Positions 6,167 through 15,402 of a DNA stretch of 18,958 nt are shown piece after piece. The notes under the pieces were generated by a model. The model ran no database searches. It saw only the letters and a list, made by a program, of their open reading frames with translations, and was not told where the DNA came from. Within the stretch, counting starts at the first letter, position 1; the number at the start of each line of letters is the position of its first letter. The stretch comes from DATBSK01 sp040902705 (GTDB lineage Bacteria > Actinomycetota > Acidimicrobiia > IMCC26256 > PALSA-555): NCBI GenBank assembly GCA_040902705.1, contig JBBDWT010000153.1:1-18958 (forward strand), written 5' to 3'. The position numbers and the translations under genes are program-made.

Positions 6167-7270
6167 TCACCAACCGGGTTTGCCCGGCTCCGGTCGCGCC
6201 GCACGCGGCACGAACGGCTCGCCGTCCGCACCCGACACCAGGAGCGCCTGCAGGAGCGAGCGGATCGCCCGCGTCTCGCCGAGCAGCTCGATGAAGGCGG
6301 CGTCGGGCATGGACGACGACGCCGCCGGCGGCGGGGCCGCGGCGACGGCCGCCGCGGCCTGCTGCGCGGCGGCCAGCTCGGCGCGCGCCTCGGAGAGGAT
6401 GCGGTCGGCCTCGACCTGCGCCTCGGCCTTGAGCTCGACGGCGGCACGCTCGGCGAGTGTGAGGGTCTGGCTCAGCGTGGACTCGACCTCGCGGTAGCGC
6501 TCGATCTCTGACTCGAGGGACCGCACGCGCTCGACCAGCTCGTGGCGTTCGTGCAGGAGCTCCTCGATGCTGTCGGCGACGCTCTCCAGGGCGCGGTCGA
6601 CCGCCTCGGTGTCGTAGCCCTTGCGCACTTGGGCGAAGCGGACGTGGCGCAGCTCGGCGGGCGTGATCGACATGGCCGTCTCCGTCTCGGTCTCCATGGT
6701 GGCTGGGCTGTCGTCTCCACCGTAGGGCACCGCCTCCGGGTCGGCAGGCACGGGGACGTCGACGTCATCGTGGTGACGCCGGAACCGCGCCCGGAACGCG
6801 CCGGCGAAGCCGAAGAAGCAGACGGCGGCGAGGAGCAGCTGCCCCGCCGTCGTGCGGAACAGCACGAGGACGTACCCGAGCACTGGCACGCGCTCGGCGT
6901 ACTCGCCGATCAGGTCGGCGTCGGTGGCGACGAAGTCGCCGTCGGACGGGCGGTTGTCGGCGTGCAGCAGGTACTCGAACGTCGAGCCCTTCTGGTCGCG
7001 CTCGACCACCCGGCGGATCGTGATGTCGCCGTCGCCGTCCCTGAGCGCGACGATCTCGCCCACCTCGACGTCGCCGGGCCGGGCCTCGTGCAGGAGGACG
7101 AGGTCGCCGGGCCGGACGTCAGGCTCCATCGCTGTGGACGTGGTCGTCACCACCGGCGGGTCGACGCCCCGCACGACGCGCAGGCCGAGCCATCCGACCG
7201 CGCCGAGCACCAGCACGATCGGGACTCCGTACAGCGCCAGCGCGCTCGCCACTCGGCGTATCACGCGCAC
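6167..7270 (-). CDS. Catalytically degenerate signal-peptidase-like membrane protein fused to a DivIVA-like domain
   Basis: 367 residues from GTG 7270. TM1 ~14-30 is followed by an S26-like domain: TSTAMEPDVRPGD, ITIRRVVE, then HADNRPSDGDF, and TM2 ~141-159. Aligned by motif with the peptidase at 2692-3915, the nucleophile Ser (SGSMEP) is Ala47 (codon GCG, 7132-7130), the His/Lys position is Arg86 (7015-7013) and KGDN is HADN. Peptidase activity is therefore unlikely. On the expected cytoplasmic side, Met200 begins MSITPAELRHVRF with RKGYDTEAVDRAL, the N-terminal DivIVA pattern that binds curved or septal membrane in relatives. A long coiled coil (~215-300), an Ala-rich stretch and a Pro-rich end follow. 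A GGAG six nt before the Met200 codon could allow a separate short product. A TAGCCT -10 six nt before the GTG suggests leaderless transcription. The role is inferred: polar or septal targeting of export. Confidence 0.85.
   Translation of the reverse strand: MRVIRRVASALALYGVPIVLVLGAVGWLGLRVVRGVDPPVVTTTSTAMEPDVRPGDLVLLHEARPGDVEVGEIVALRDGDGDITIRRVVERDQKGSTFEYLLHADNRPSDGDFVATDADLIGEYAERVPVLGYVLVLFRTTAGQLLLAAVCFFGFAGAFRARFRRHHDDVDVPVPADPEAVPYGGDDSPATMETETETAMSITPAELRHVRFAQVRKGYDTEAVDRALESVADSIEELLHERHELVERVRSLESEIERYREVESTLSQTLTLAERAAVELKAEAQVEADRILSEARAELAAAQQAAAAVAAAPPPAASSSMPDAAFIELLGETRAIRSLLQALLVSGADGEPFVPRAARPEPGKPGW
6175..6188. terminator. Small G/C hairpin at the rpsA / minus-strand gene junction
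   Basis: CCGGG-TTTG-CCCGG is a perfect 5-bp stem with a 4-nt loop, 13 nt after the rpsA stop and inside the last codons of the convergent gene. No T-run follows, so it is a possible compact bidirectional terminator only. Confidence 0.3.
6671..6684 (-). promoter_or_regulatory. Possible internal ribosome-binding site and start for a short DivIVA-like product
   Basis: On the minus strand GGAG is followed by six nucleotides and then ATG (6673-6671), in frame with the fusion protein. This is a better ribosome-binding site than most true starts in the window. The GGAG is part of a GAGAC(C/G) repeat encoding ETETE, so it could be coincidental. Confidence 0.4.
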
Positions 7271-7276
7271 GGCGAC

Positions 7277-7290
7277 AGGCTACGTAGAGT
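7277..7290. promoter_or_regulatory. Overlapping divergent leaderless promoters (coaE and signal-peptidase-like gene)
   Basis: Only 28 nt separate the two divergent GTG starts. On the plus strand TAGAGT (7285-7290) lies 8 nt before coaE. On the minus strand TAGCCT (complement of 7277-7282) lies 6 nt before the fusion gene. The 8-bp palindrome CTACGTAG (7280-7287) overlaps both. Polymerase could hardly occupy both at once, so the two genes may compete for transcription. Confidence 0.65.
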
Positions 7291-7298
7291 CCGGGCCG

Positions 7299-7955
7299 GT
7301 GAAGCTGATCGGGCTGACGGGCGGCATCGGGGCCGGGAAGTCCACCGTGTCGGCCCGCCTCCGGGACCGGGGCGCGGTGGTCGTCGATGCCGACGCAATC
7401 ACCAAAGAGCTGCAGCAGCCGGGCACGGAGGTGTTCGCGGCGATGGTGGCGCGGTGGGGCGACCGGATCCTCGCCGCCGACGGCACGCTCGACCGCCAAG
7501 CGGTGGCCGGCATCGTGTTCAACGACCCCGAGGAGCTCCAGGCGCTGAACGCCATCGTGCACCCCGCGGTCGGCGTGGAGATCTTCCGCCGCATCGAGGA
7601 GCAGACGGCGACCGACAACGTCGTCGTGCTCGACATCCCGCTGCTGGTCGAGGGCGGCCGGTACAAGGTGGGCGGTGTGCTCGTCGTCGACACACCGGTC
7701 GAGGTGGCCGTGCGGCGGCTGGTGGAGCTGCGGGGGATGGACGAGGCCGACGCCCGGGCTCGCATCGCCAACCAGGTGTCGCGCGAGGAGCGGGTGGCCA
7801 AGGCCGACATGGTCGTCGACAACGGCGGGACCCAGTCAGACCTCGACGAGCAGATGGACGACGTGTGGGCCTGGATCCGGTCGCGGCCCGACTGGGCGTC
7901 CCCGGAGTCCCTCTCCTCCGGCGGCAGGCCTCCTGATGTCACGCCCGGTTCGTAA
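7299..7955 (+). CDS. coaE: Dephospho-CoA kinase
   Basis: 218 residues. Catalyses the last step of coenzyme A synthesis, ATP-dependent 3'-phosphorylation of dephospho-CoA, in the cytoplasm. The P-loop GGIGAGKST is at residues 8-16, followed by the family's VVVDAD motif after the second strand, then VVVLDIPLLVEGG and the lid region with RRLVELRGM and ARIANQ. Length is near the usual ~200 residues, with an extra Ser/Gly/Pro-rich end. GTG 7299 gives the expected N-terminus MKLIGLTGGIG and sits 8 nt after a TAGAGT -10 element, implying a leaderless or nearly leaderless message. Its TAA stop is the first part of the uvrB -10 element (TAACCT). The rpsA-coaE-uvrB order fits actinobacterial synteny, here interrupted by the inverted fusion gene. 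Confidence 0.95.
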   Translation: MKLIGLTGGIGAGKSTVSARLRDRGAVVVDADAITKELQQPGTEVFAAMVARWGDRILAADGTLDRQAVAGIVFNDPEELQALNAIVHPAVGVEIFRRIEEQTATDNVVVLDIPLLVEGGRYKVGGVLVVDTPVEVAVRRLVELRGMDEADARARIANQVSREERVAKADMVVDNGGTQSDLDEQMDDVWAWIRSRPDWASPESLSSGGRPPDVTPGS

Positions 7956-7958
7956 CCT
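7953..7958 (+). promoter_or_regulatory. uvrB -10 element (leaderless type)
   Basis: TAACCT ends 6 nt before the uvrB GTG and overlaps the coaE stop codon. No convincing -35 hexamer or complete SOS box is visible upstream; a GTTCG half-site (7948-7952) has no partner. Confidence 0.6.
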
Positions 7959-7964
7959 TGACCC

Positions 7965-9995
7965 GTGCCCCCGTTCAAGGTCGTCTCCGACTTCGCCCCG
8001 GCCGGCGACCAGCCCAAGGCGATCGCGCAGCTGAGCGAGGGGATCAGGCAGGGACACCGGTGGCAGACGCTCCTGGGCATCACCGGCTCGGGCAAGTCGG
8101 CCACGATGGCGTGGACCATCCAGGAGGTCCAGAAGCCGACGCTGGTCATCGCGCCGAACAAGTCGCTCGCCGCCCAGCTGGCCAACGAGTTCCGCGAGTT
8201 CTTCCCGGAGAACCGGGTGGAGTACTTCGTCAGCTACTACGACTACTACCAGCCCGAGGCGTACATCCCCTCGAGTGACACCTACATCGAGAAGGACTCG
8301 TCGGTGAACGACGAGATCGACCGGCTGCGGCACTCGGCCACGTCGGCCCTGCTCGGTCGCAAGGACGTCATCGTCGTGGCGTCGGTGTCGTGCATCTACG
8401 GCCTCGGGTCGCCCGAGGAGTACGAGAAGCAGCTGCTCCGGCTGAAGGCAGGGTCACGGCACGACCAGCGCTACATCCTGAGCAAGCTCGTCGACATGCG
8501 CTACGAGCGCAACGACATGAACCTCGTGCGCGGCAAGTTCCGGGTGCGGGGCGACACCATCGAGGTGCACCCGGCGTACGAGGAGCACGCGGTGCGCATC
8601 GAGCTGTTCGGCGACGACGTGGAGAAGATCACCGCCTTCGACTCGCTCACCGGTGAGCGCCTCGAGGAGATCGACGACTTCACGCTGTTCCCGGCGACGC
8701 ACTACGTCACCGGTGACGAGCGCATGAAGGCGGCCATCGTCCGCATCGAGGCCGAGCTCCAGGAGCAGCTGGCGAGGTTCGAGAAGGAGGGGAAGCTGCT
8801 CGAGGCGCAGCGCCTGCGGATGCGCACGCAGTACGACCTCGAGATGATGCAGGAGATGGGCTTCTGCAACGGCATCGAGAACTACTCGGCCCCGCTCGAC
8901 GGGCGCGCCGCGGGCGTGGCGCCGTACACGCTCATCGACTACTTCCCGAAGGACTGGCTGCTCATCATCGACGAGAGCCACGTCACGATCCCCCAGCTCC
9001 ACGGCCAGTACATGGGCGACAGGTCGCGCAAGGACACGCTGATCGAGCACGGGTTCCGGCTGCCGTCGGCGGCCGACAACCGCCCGCTGCGGTTCGAGGA
9101 GCTCTACGACAAGGTCAACCAGGTCGTGATGCTCTCGGCCACACCGAGCAAATGGGAGATCGAGCACAGCCAGCAGGTCGTCGAGCAGATCGTGCGCCCG
9201 ACGGGACTGATCGATCCCGAGGTGGTGGTGAAGCCGACCAAGGGGCAGATCGACGACCTGATCGAGGAGATCAACAAGCGGACCGAGAACGGCGACCGCG
9301 TCCTCGTCACCACGCTGACGAAGAAGATGGCGGAGGACCTGACCGACTACCTGCTCGAGCAGGGGTTGCGGGTGCGGTACCTCCACTCGAACATCGACAC
9401 CATCCAGCGCATCGAGATCCTTCGTGATCTCCGGCTCGGCGAGTTCGACGTGCTCGTCGGCATCAACCTCCTGCGGGAGGGCCTCGACCTGCCCGAGGTG
9501 TCGCTGGTCGCCATCCTCGACGCCGACAAGGAGGGCTTCCTCCGGTCGGAGACGTCGCTCATGCAGACCACCGGCCGCGCCGCGCGCAACGTGAACGGTC
9601 AGGTGATCATGTACGCCGACAAGGTCACCGACTCCATGCAGCGGGCGATCTCCGAGACCCTGCGGCGACGCAAGCTGCAGGAGGAGTACAACACCGAGCA
9701 CGGGATCAACCCGGAGACGATCCGCAAGGCCGTCACCGACATCCTCGCCCACCTCCGTCCCGCAGAGGACAAGGCGCCGGTGGCGTTCCAGAACGGCCGG
9801 TCGCGCAAGCACGACCGGCAGCGCACCGACCTGCACGACCTGCCCGCGGTCGAGCTCGAGCGGCTCATCCGCACGCTGGAGGACGAGATGCACGATGCGT
9901 CGGCCGACCTCCGCTTCGAGTACGCCGCGAGGCTGCGAGACGAGATCAAGGATCTGAAGCGCGAACTGCGAGAAGCGGTCGGCTTCGCCAACTGA
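7965..9995 (+). CDS. uvrB: Excinuclease ABC subunit B
   Basis: 676 residues, full family length. The damage-verifying helicase of nucleotide excision repair: it is loaded by UvrA, wraps DNA and recruits UvrC. Motifs seen: GDQPKAI near the N-terminus, Walker A GITGSGKS (38-45), the beta-hairpin YYDYYQPEAYIP (91-102) that clamps one strand, the DEAD-box equivalent DESH (Asp336), later helicase motifs including LLREGLDLPEVSLV and QTTGRAARN, and the C-terminal UVR domain (~629-676) that contacts UvrC. GTG 7965 gives the expected MPPFKVVSDFAPAGDQP and lies 6 nt after TAACCT, so it is probably leaderless. No SOS box like that of uvrA was found. A strong inverted repeat starts 4 nt after the stop. 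Confidence 0.97.
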   Translation: MPPFKVVSDFAPAGDQPKAIAQLSEGIRQGHRWQTLLGITGSGKSATMAWTIQEVQKPTLVIAPNKSLAAQLANEFREFFPENRVEYFVSYYDYYQPEAYIPSSDTYIEKDSSVNDEIDRLRHSATSALLGRKDVIVVASVSCIYGLGSPEEYEKQLLRLKAGSRHDQRYILSKLVDMRYERNDMNLVRGKFRVRGDTIEVHPAYEEHAVRIELFGDDVEKITAFDSLTGERLEEIDDFTLFPATHYVTGDERMKAAIVRIEAELQEQLARFEKEGKLLEAQRLRMRTQYDLEMMQEMGFCNGIENYSAPLDGRAAGVAPYTLIDYFPKDWLLIIDESHVTIPQLHGQYMGDRSRKDTLIEHGFRLPSAADNRPLRFEELYDKVNQVVMLSATPSKWEIEHSQQVVEQIVRPTGLIDPEVVVKPTKGQIDDLIEEINKRTENGDRVLVTTLTKKMAEDLTDYLLEQGLRVRYLHSNIDTIQRIEILRDLRLGEFDVLVGINLLREGLDLPEVSLVAILDADKEGFLRSETSLMQTTGRAARNVNGQVIMYADKVTDSMQRAISETLRRRKLQEEYNTEHGINPETIRKAVTDILAHLRPAEDKAPVAFQNGRSRKHDRQRTDLHDLPAVELERLIRTLEDEMHDASADLRFEYAARLRDEIKDLKRELREAVGFAN

Positions 9996-9999
9996 CCCC

Positions 10000-10048
10000 G
10001 ATCTCGACGCAACCAGGCCGGTAGAACAGGCACCAATGCGTCGAGATC
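10000..10048 (+). promoter_or_regulatory. 12-bp perfect inverted repeat covering the asparaginase start codon
   Basis: GATCTCGACGCA (10000-10011) is exactly complementary to TGCGTCGAGATC (10037-10048), with 25 nt between. The right arm is codons 1-5 of the downstream gene, beginning at the T of its ATG (10036-10038). In RNA the start would be buried in the stem and the weak AGG ribosome-binding site (10028-10030) held in the loop. The left arm starts 4 nt after the uvrB stop, so it could also stabilise or end the uvrB message. Confidence 0.65.
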
Positions 10049-10842
10049 CAGTCATCGTGGTCCACGGCGGGGCCGGGCGGGTGCCGGAGCCCGAGCGGGC
10101 GGCCCGGCGGCAGGCGGGGATCGATGCCGCGCTGGCGGCCGGGATGGGTGTGCTGCGCGACGGTGGTTCGGCGCTCGACGCCGTGTGCGCGGCGGTGGTC
10201 GTGCTGGAGGACGACCCGTCGTTCAACGCCGGCCGGGGCGGTGTGGCGACGTCGGCCGGCACCCACGAGCTCGACGCCGCGGTGATGGACGGCGCCGAGC
10301 GCCGCGCCGGTGCGGTGGCGGCGATCACGCGGGCGAAGAACCCGGTGCTGGCGGCGCGCGCCGTGCTGGACGACGGGCGCCACGTCCTGTTCGCGGGCGA
10401 GGTCCCGTTCGCGGTCGAGCCTGCCCCGCCCGGCTGGTTCGACGTCACCAGCGACCCGGGCTCGTCGGGCACGGTGGGTGCCGTCGCCCTCGACGTCGAC
10501 GGGCACCTGGCGGCGGCGACGTCGACCGGCGGGCGCTCGGGGCAGCTCCCGGGTCGGGTGGGGGACACGCCACTGATCGGCGCCGGCACGTGGGCCGACG
10601 ACACGGCGTGCGCCGTGTCGGGTACCGGCGCGGGCGAGCTGTTCGTCCGGGCCGCGTTCGCCCACACCGTGCACATGCTCGTGGCCAGTGGCATGCCGAT
10701 CGGGCGGGCATGCGAAGCGGTGCTCGATGACGTGGGCGTTCTCGGCGGCCGGGGCGGCTGCATCGCCGTCGACCGCGACGGGAACGTCGCGGCGCCGTTC
10801 ACCACCGACGCGATGGCCTGGGGCGTCCTTCGTCACGGCTGA
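10036..10842 (+). CDS. Type-2 (plant-type) L-asparaginase / isoaspartyl peptidase, Ntn-hydrolase
   Basis: 268 residues. The family hydrolyses beta-aspartyl dipeptides and L-asparagine after autocleavage into alpha and beta chains. The nucleophile is Thr146 in GTVGAVALD (codon 10471-10473), the new N-terminus of the beta chain. Other family signatures are VHGGAG at the start, GGSALDAV, FNAGRGGV, the beta-chain LPGRVGDTPLIGAGTWAD and SGTGAGE. It is shorter than typical members (~300-320 residues); the segment before the scissile site is only ~35-40 residues after the KNPVLAARAV helix, and the C-terminus stops at about WGVLRHG. ATG 10036 is the first start after uvrB. It lies between uvrB and uvrA but has no obvious repair role; possibly repair or recycling of isoaspartyl peptides. 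Confidence 0.9.
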   Translation: MRRDPVIVVHGGAGRVPEPERAARRQAGIDAALAAGMGVLRDGGSALDAVCAAVVVLEDDPSFNAGRGGVATSAGTHELDAAVMDGAERRAGAVAAITRAKNPVLAARAVLDDGRHVLFAGEVPFAVEPAPPGWFDVTSDPGSSGTVGAVALDVDGHLAAATSTGGRSGQLPGRVGDTPLIGAGTWADDTACAVSGTGAGELFVRAAFAHTVHMLVASGMPIGRACEAVLDDVGVLGGRGGCIAVDRDGNVAAPFTTDAMAWGVLRHG

Positions 10843-10901
10843 CGGGTACCACCGGACGATGGCGGCTGATCTCGCTCGGGCCGTGGCCCTGAAGTCCCCA
10901 C

Positions 10902-10915
10902 CGAACGCACGTTTG
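10902..10915 (+). promoter_or_regulatory. LexA-type SOS box in the uvrA promoter
   Basis: CGAACGCACGTTTG matches the Gram-positive LexA/DinR consensus CGAAC-RNRY-GTTYG at every position. It lies 5 nt upstream of the uvrA -10 element, between the -35 and -10 regions, where a bound repressor would block polymerase. uvrA is a known SOS gene in several bacteria. Confidence 0.8.
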
Positions 10916-10920
10916 GCTCC

Positions 10921-10926
10921 TACACT
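10921..10926 (+). promoter_or_regulatory. uvrA -10 element (leaderless type)
   Basis: TACACT ends 7 nt before the uvrA GTG (10934), so the transcript should begin at or next to the start codon. Confidence 0.65.
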
Positions 10927-10933
10927 CGGCCCC

Positions 10934-13794
<2,861 letters not shown>

Positions 13795-13795
<1 letters not shown>

Positions 13796-13852
13796 CGGTT
13801 TTGGTGATGCAAGCGGGTCGGAAACGGCGCGCTGGCATCACCAAAAGGCCGT
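13795..13852. terminator. Long hairpin between convergent uvrA and the VOC operon
   Basis: TTTTGGTGATGC (13799-13810) pairs perfectly with GCATCACCAAAA (13835-13846). The stem extends outward through a 2-nt bulge by ACGG (13795-13798) with CCGT (13849-13852), and inward past one mismatch by AGCG (13812-13815) with CGCT (13830-13833). It fills nearly all the space between the two convergent stop codons, so it probably ends both transcripts. The T-rich 5' arm and A-rich 3' arm are the reverse of a normal intrinsic terminator. Confidence 0.65.
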
Positions 13853-13853
13853 A

Positions 13854-14231
13854 TCAGTCGACGAAGCGGCCGCCGGAGAACTCGGTGCCGGCGGCGATGA
13901 AGCAGACCTTGTTGCCCCACGGGTCGATCCCGTAGAAGGACGTCTCGCCCCAGTCGTGGGTCCGGATGTCGTCCTCCAAGGTGCCGCCGCCCCCGATCCA
14001 CGTGTCGCGCACGTCCTCGAGCGGTTCCTCCATCGAGAAGTAGACGTGCTCCGGGTTGGGCTCGAACGCCGGCTTCTGGGTCGGGTCGATCAACCCGACC
14101 ACGACGCCACCGCCGTCGAAGTAGTGGCGGTTGACGCCCACCCGCTCACCGGGCGAGCCGAACACCTCGCCGTAGAACGTGCTCGCAGCGTCGATGTCTC
14201 GGACGGGGATGAGGACTCGGTGCAGCTTCAT
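13854..14231 (-). CDS. Small VOC-superfamily (glyoxalase/bleomycin-resistance-like) protein
   Basis: 125 residues. A single VOC domain with the two beta-alpha-beta-beta-beta units: LHRVLIPVRDIDAASTFYGEVFG at the N-terminus and HVYFSMEEPLEDVRDTWIGGGG in the second half, ending in GIDPWGNKVCF. The usual metal-binding Glu of the final GN-x-x-E/F strand is Cys here (KVCF), so a classical glyoxalase metal site is doubtful; the substrate is unknown. The start ATG 14231 overlaps the stop of the membrane-protein gene as ATGA, making it the last gene of a four-gene minus-strand operon. It ends two nucleotides from the long hairpin shared with uvrA. Confidence 0.85.
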   Translation of the reverse strand: MKLHRVLIPVRDIDAASTFYGEVFGSPGERVGVNRHYFDGGGVVVGLIDPTQKPAFEPNPEHVYFSMEEPLEDVRDTWIGGGGTLEDDIRTHDWGETSFYGIDPWGNKVCFIAAGTEFSGGRFVD

Positions 14232-14821
14232 GCCGGCAATGGTGCAACGAACGCCGTCGGCGGTGCGCCGCGTGCTGCCTTCTCGCGAGCGATGCAGCGG
14301 GCGATCGTGATGACCACGAGGCCGAAACCGGGCACGATCCAGTACGGGATCAGCACGTTGAGCACGGCGGCGACGATCGCGAGACGGAGCGAGGCCGCAC
14401 CCACGCGATGGAGACCGAACGTCACCACCATCGCCGCGGCCACCGCGAAGAGGGGCGCCGTGTTCGCGAGGTCATGCGCGTCGGAGACCGCGCGGGTCTC
14501 ACGCAGGAGGTCCGTCGACGTCGTCGCCTGCCCCGAGTCGATCAGCGCGTCGACGACCTCGACGTTGCCGACGGCGATCGCCACGCCCGCAGCGAGCCAG
14601 AGGGCGAGTCCGACCACCACGACGAGCGATCGGCGGGCCCCGGGCGTGAGCCACAGGAGCAGGCCTGCAACCGCGGTGGCGAGGAACACGAACGAGCCGG
14701 AGCCGAGGTGCTCGGCAGCGTGGCCGCCGACGTCGTACCGGCCCGTGTACGCGACCTGCTGCGCGACGAGGGCGGTGGCGACGGCGGCCGGGACCGGCCA
14801 CCACCGCTTGAGGAAGGACAT
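14228..14821 (-). CDS. Five-helix integral membrane protein of unknown function
   Basis: 197 residues, family not recognised. Hydrophobic segments at about 9-25, 43-59, 65-85, 121-138 and 145-175 suggest five membrane helices. A polar, acidic loop (86-118) between helices 3 and 4 contains Ser/Thr-rich and Arg/Asp/His residues, and the short C-tail is basic, then Pro/Ala-rich. ATG 14821 is chosen over upstream in-frame codons because GAGGTGA lies six nt before it on the minus strand. That ribosome-binding site covers the stop codon of the TlyA-like gene, so translation of the two is likely coupled. It overlaps the VOC gene by 4 nt. No catalytic motif is evident. Confidence 0.8.
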   Translation of the reverse strand: MSFLKRWWPVPAAVATALVAQQVAYTGRYDVGGHAAEHLGSGSFVFLATAVAGLLLWLTPGARRSLVVVVGLALWLAAGVAIAVGNVEVVDALIDSGQATTSTDLLRETRAVSDAHDLANTAPLFAVAAAMVVTFGLHRVGAASLRLAIVAAVLNVLIPYWIVPGFGLVVITIARCIAREKAARGAPPTAFVAPLPA

Positions 14822-14826
14822 GGCGG

Positions 14827-15402
14827 TCACCTCTTCGCGTGCAGGAAGCCCTCCACCGCGCCGCTGTGGCCGAGCACTGGCGATCGACAGCCTTCCACCG
14901 CAGTCCACCCCGCGTGGGTCGCGGCGACACGTACGAGATCGATCGACTCCTCGAGACCGGCCGCCTGGTCGTCCGGGAGCGAACCGAGGTGGAGCTCGAA
15001 CATGGGCTTCACGAGCGCGAGGAGGTCGGCGCCGGGCGCGAGGTCGAGCGCCAGCTGGGGGAGCGCCTCGGCCAGCGACAGGTACGACAGGTCGAGCGTG
15101 ACCACGTCGACGGGCTCCTCGACGCGGGCGTCGGCGATGTTCGTGCGCTCCATGTTCACGACCCGCTCGTCCTGGCGCAGCGAGCCGAGCAGCTGCCCGA
15201 AGCCGGCGTCGACCGCGTAGACGCGGGACGCGCCGGCGTCGAGCAGCGCCCGGGTGAAGCCTCCCGTCGATGCGCCGCAGTCGAACGCCACCCGGCCGCC
15301 GACGTCGACGCCGAACCGGTCGAGCGCGAACGTCAGCTTCTCGACCCCGTGCAGCTCCTGCCGCGGGACGTCCTGCCAGGTCGGGGGCGGCTTCTTCGTC
15401 AA
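14827..15402 (-). CDS. TlyA/FtsJ-like RNA methyltransferase domain protein lacking the S4 domain (TTG start)
   Basis: 191 residues from TTG 15402. The Rossmann-type methyltransferase core closely follows the TlyA family: LDRFGVDVGGRVAFDCGA, STGGFTRALL, VYAVDAGFGQL, LRQDERVV, NMERTNI, VTLDLSYLSL and LALVKPMFEL. TlyA enzymes 2'-O-methylate rRNA and are normally ~270 residues with an N-terminal S4 RNA-binding domain. Here the S4 domain is absent, replaced by ~20 residues with KKPPPTW. The only conventional start near the domain is TTG 15402, which overlaps the SRPBCC stop as TTGA, the same geometry as the ATGA overlaps nearby. Target recognition would need another domain or partner. It is the second gene of the operon; the next start is 5 nt beyond its stop. 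Confidence 0.85.
   Translation of the reverse strand: MTKKPPPTWQDVPRQELHGVEKLTFALDRFGVDVGGRVAFDCGASTGGFTRALLDAGASRVYAVDAGFGQLLGSLRQDERVVNMERTNIADARVEEPVDVVTLDLSYLSLAEALPQLALDLAPGADLLALVKPMFELHLGSLPDDQAAGLEESIDLVRVAATHAGWTAVEGCRSPVLGHSGAVEGFLHAKR

Noticed and set aside
6671..7270. Treating the signal-peptidase-like and DivIVA-like parts as two separate genes
   Set aside because: The frame is continuous from GTG 7270 to the stop with no intervening stop, and the topology (DivIVA-like part on the cytoplasmic side after TM2) is consistent; an additional internal start is reported as a possibility only.
6542..7936. Plus-strand open frame (464 codons) across the fusion gene and coaE
   Set aside because: It is antisense to the signal-peptidase-like/DivIVA gene and out of frame with coaE, whose P-loop frame is clear.
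7948..7952. SOS box upstream of uvrB
   Set aside because: Only a GTTCG half-site is present; no CGAAC arm lies at the required spacing.
8454..10805. Long minus-strand open frame (783 codons) opposite uvrB and asparaginase
   Set aside because: Antisense shadow of two certain genes; low-complexity Arg/Val/Asp/His composition.
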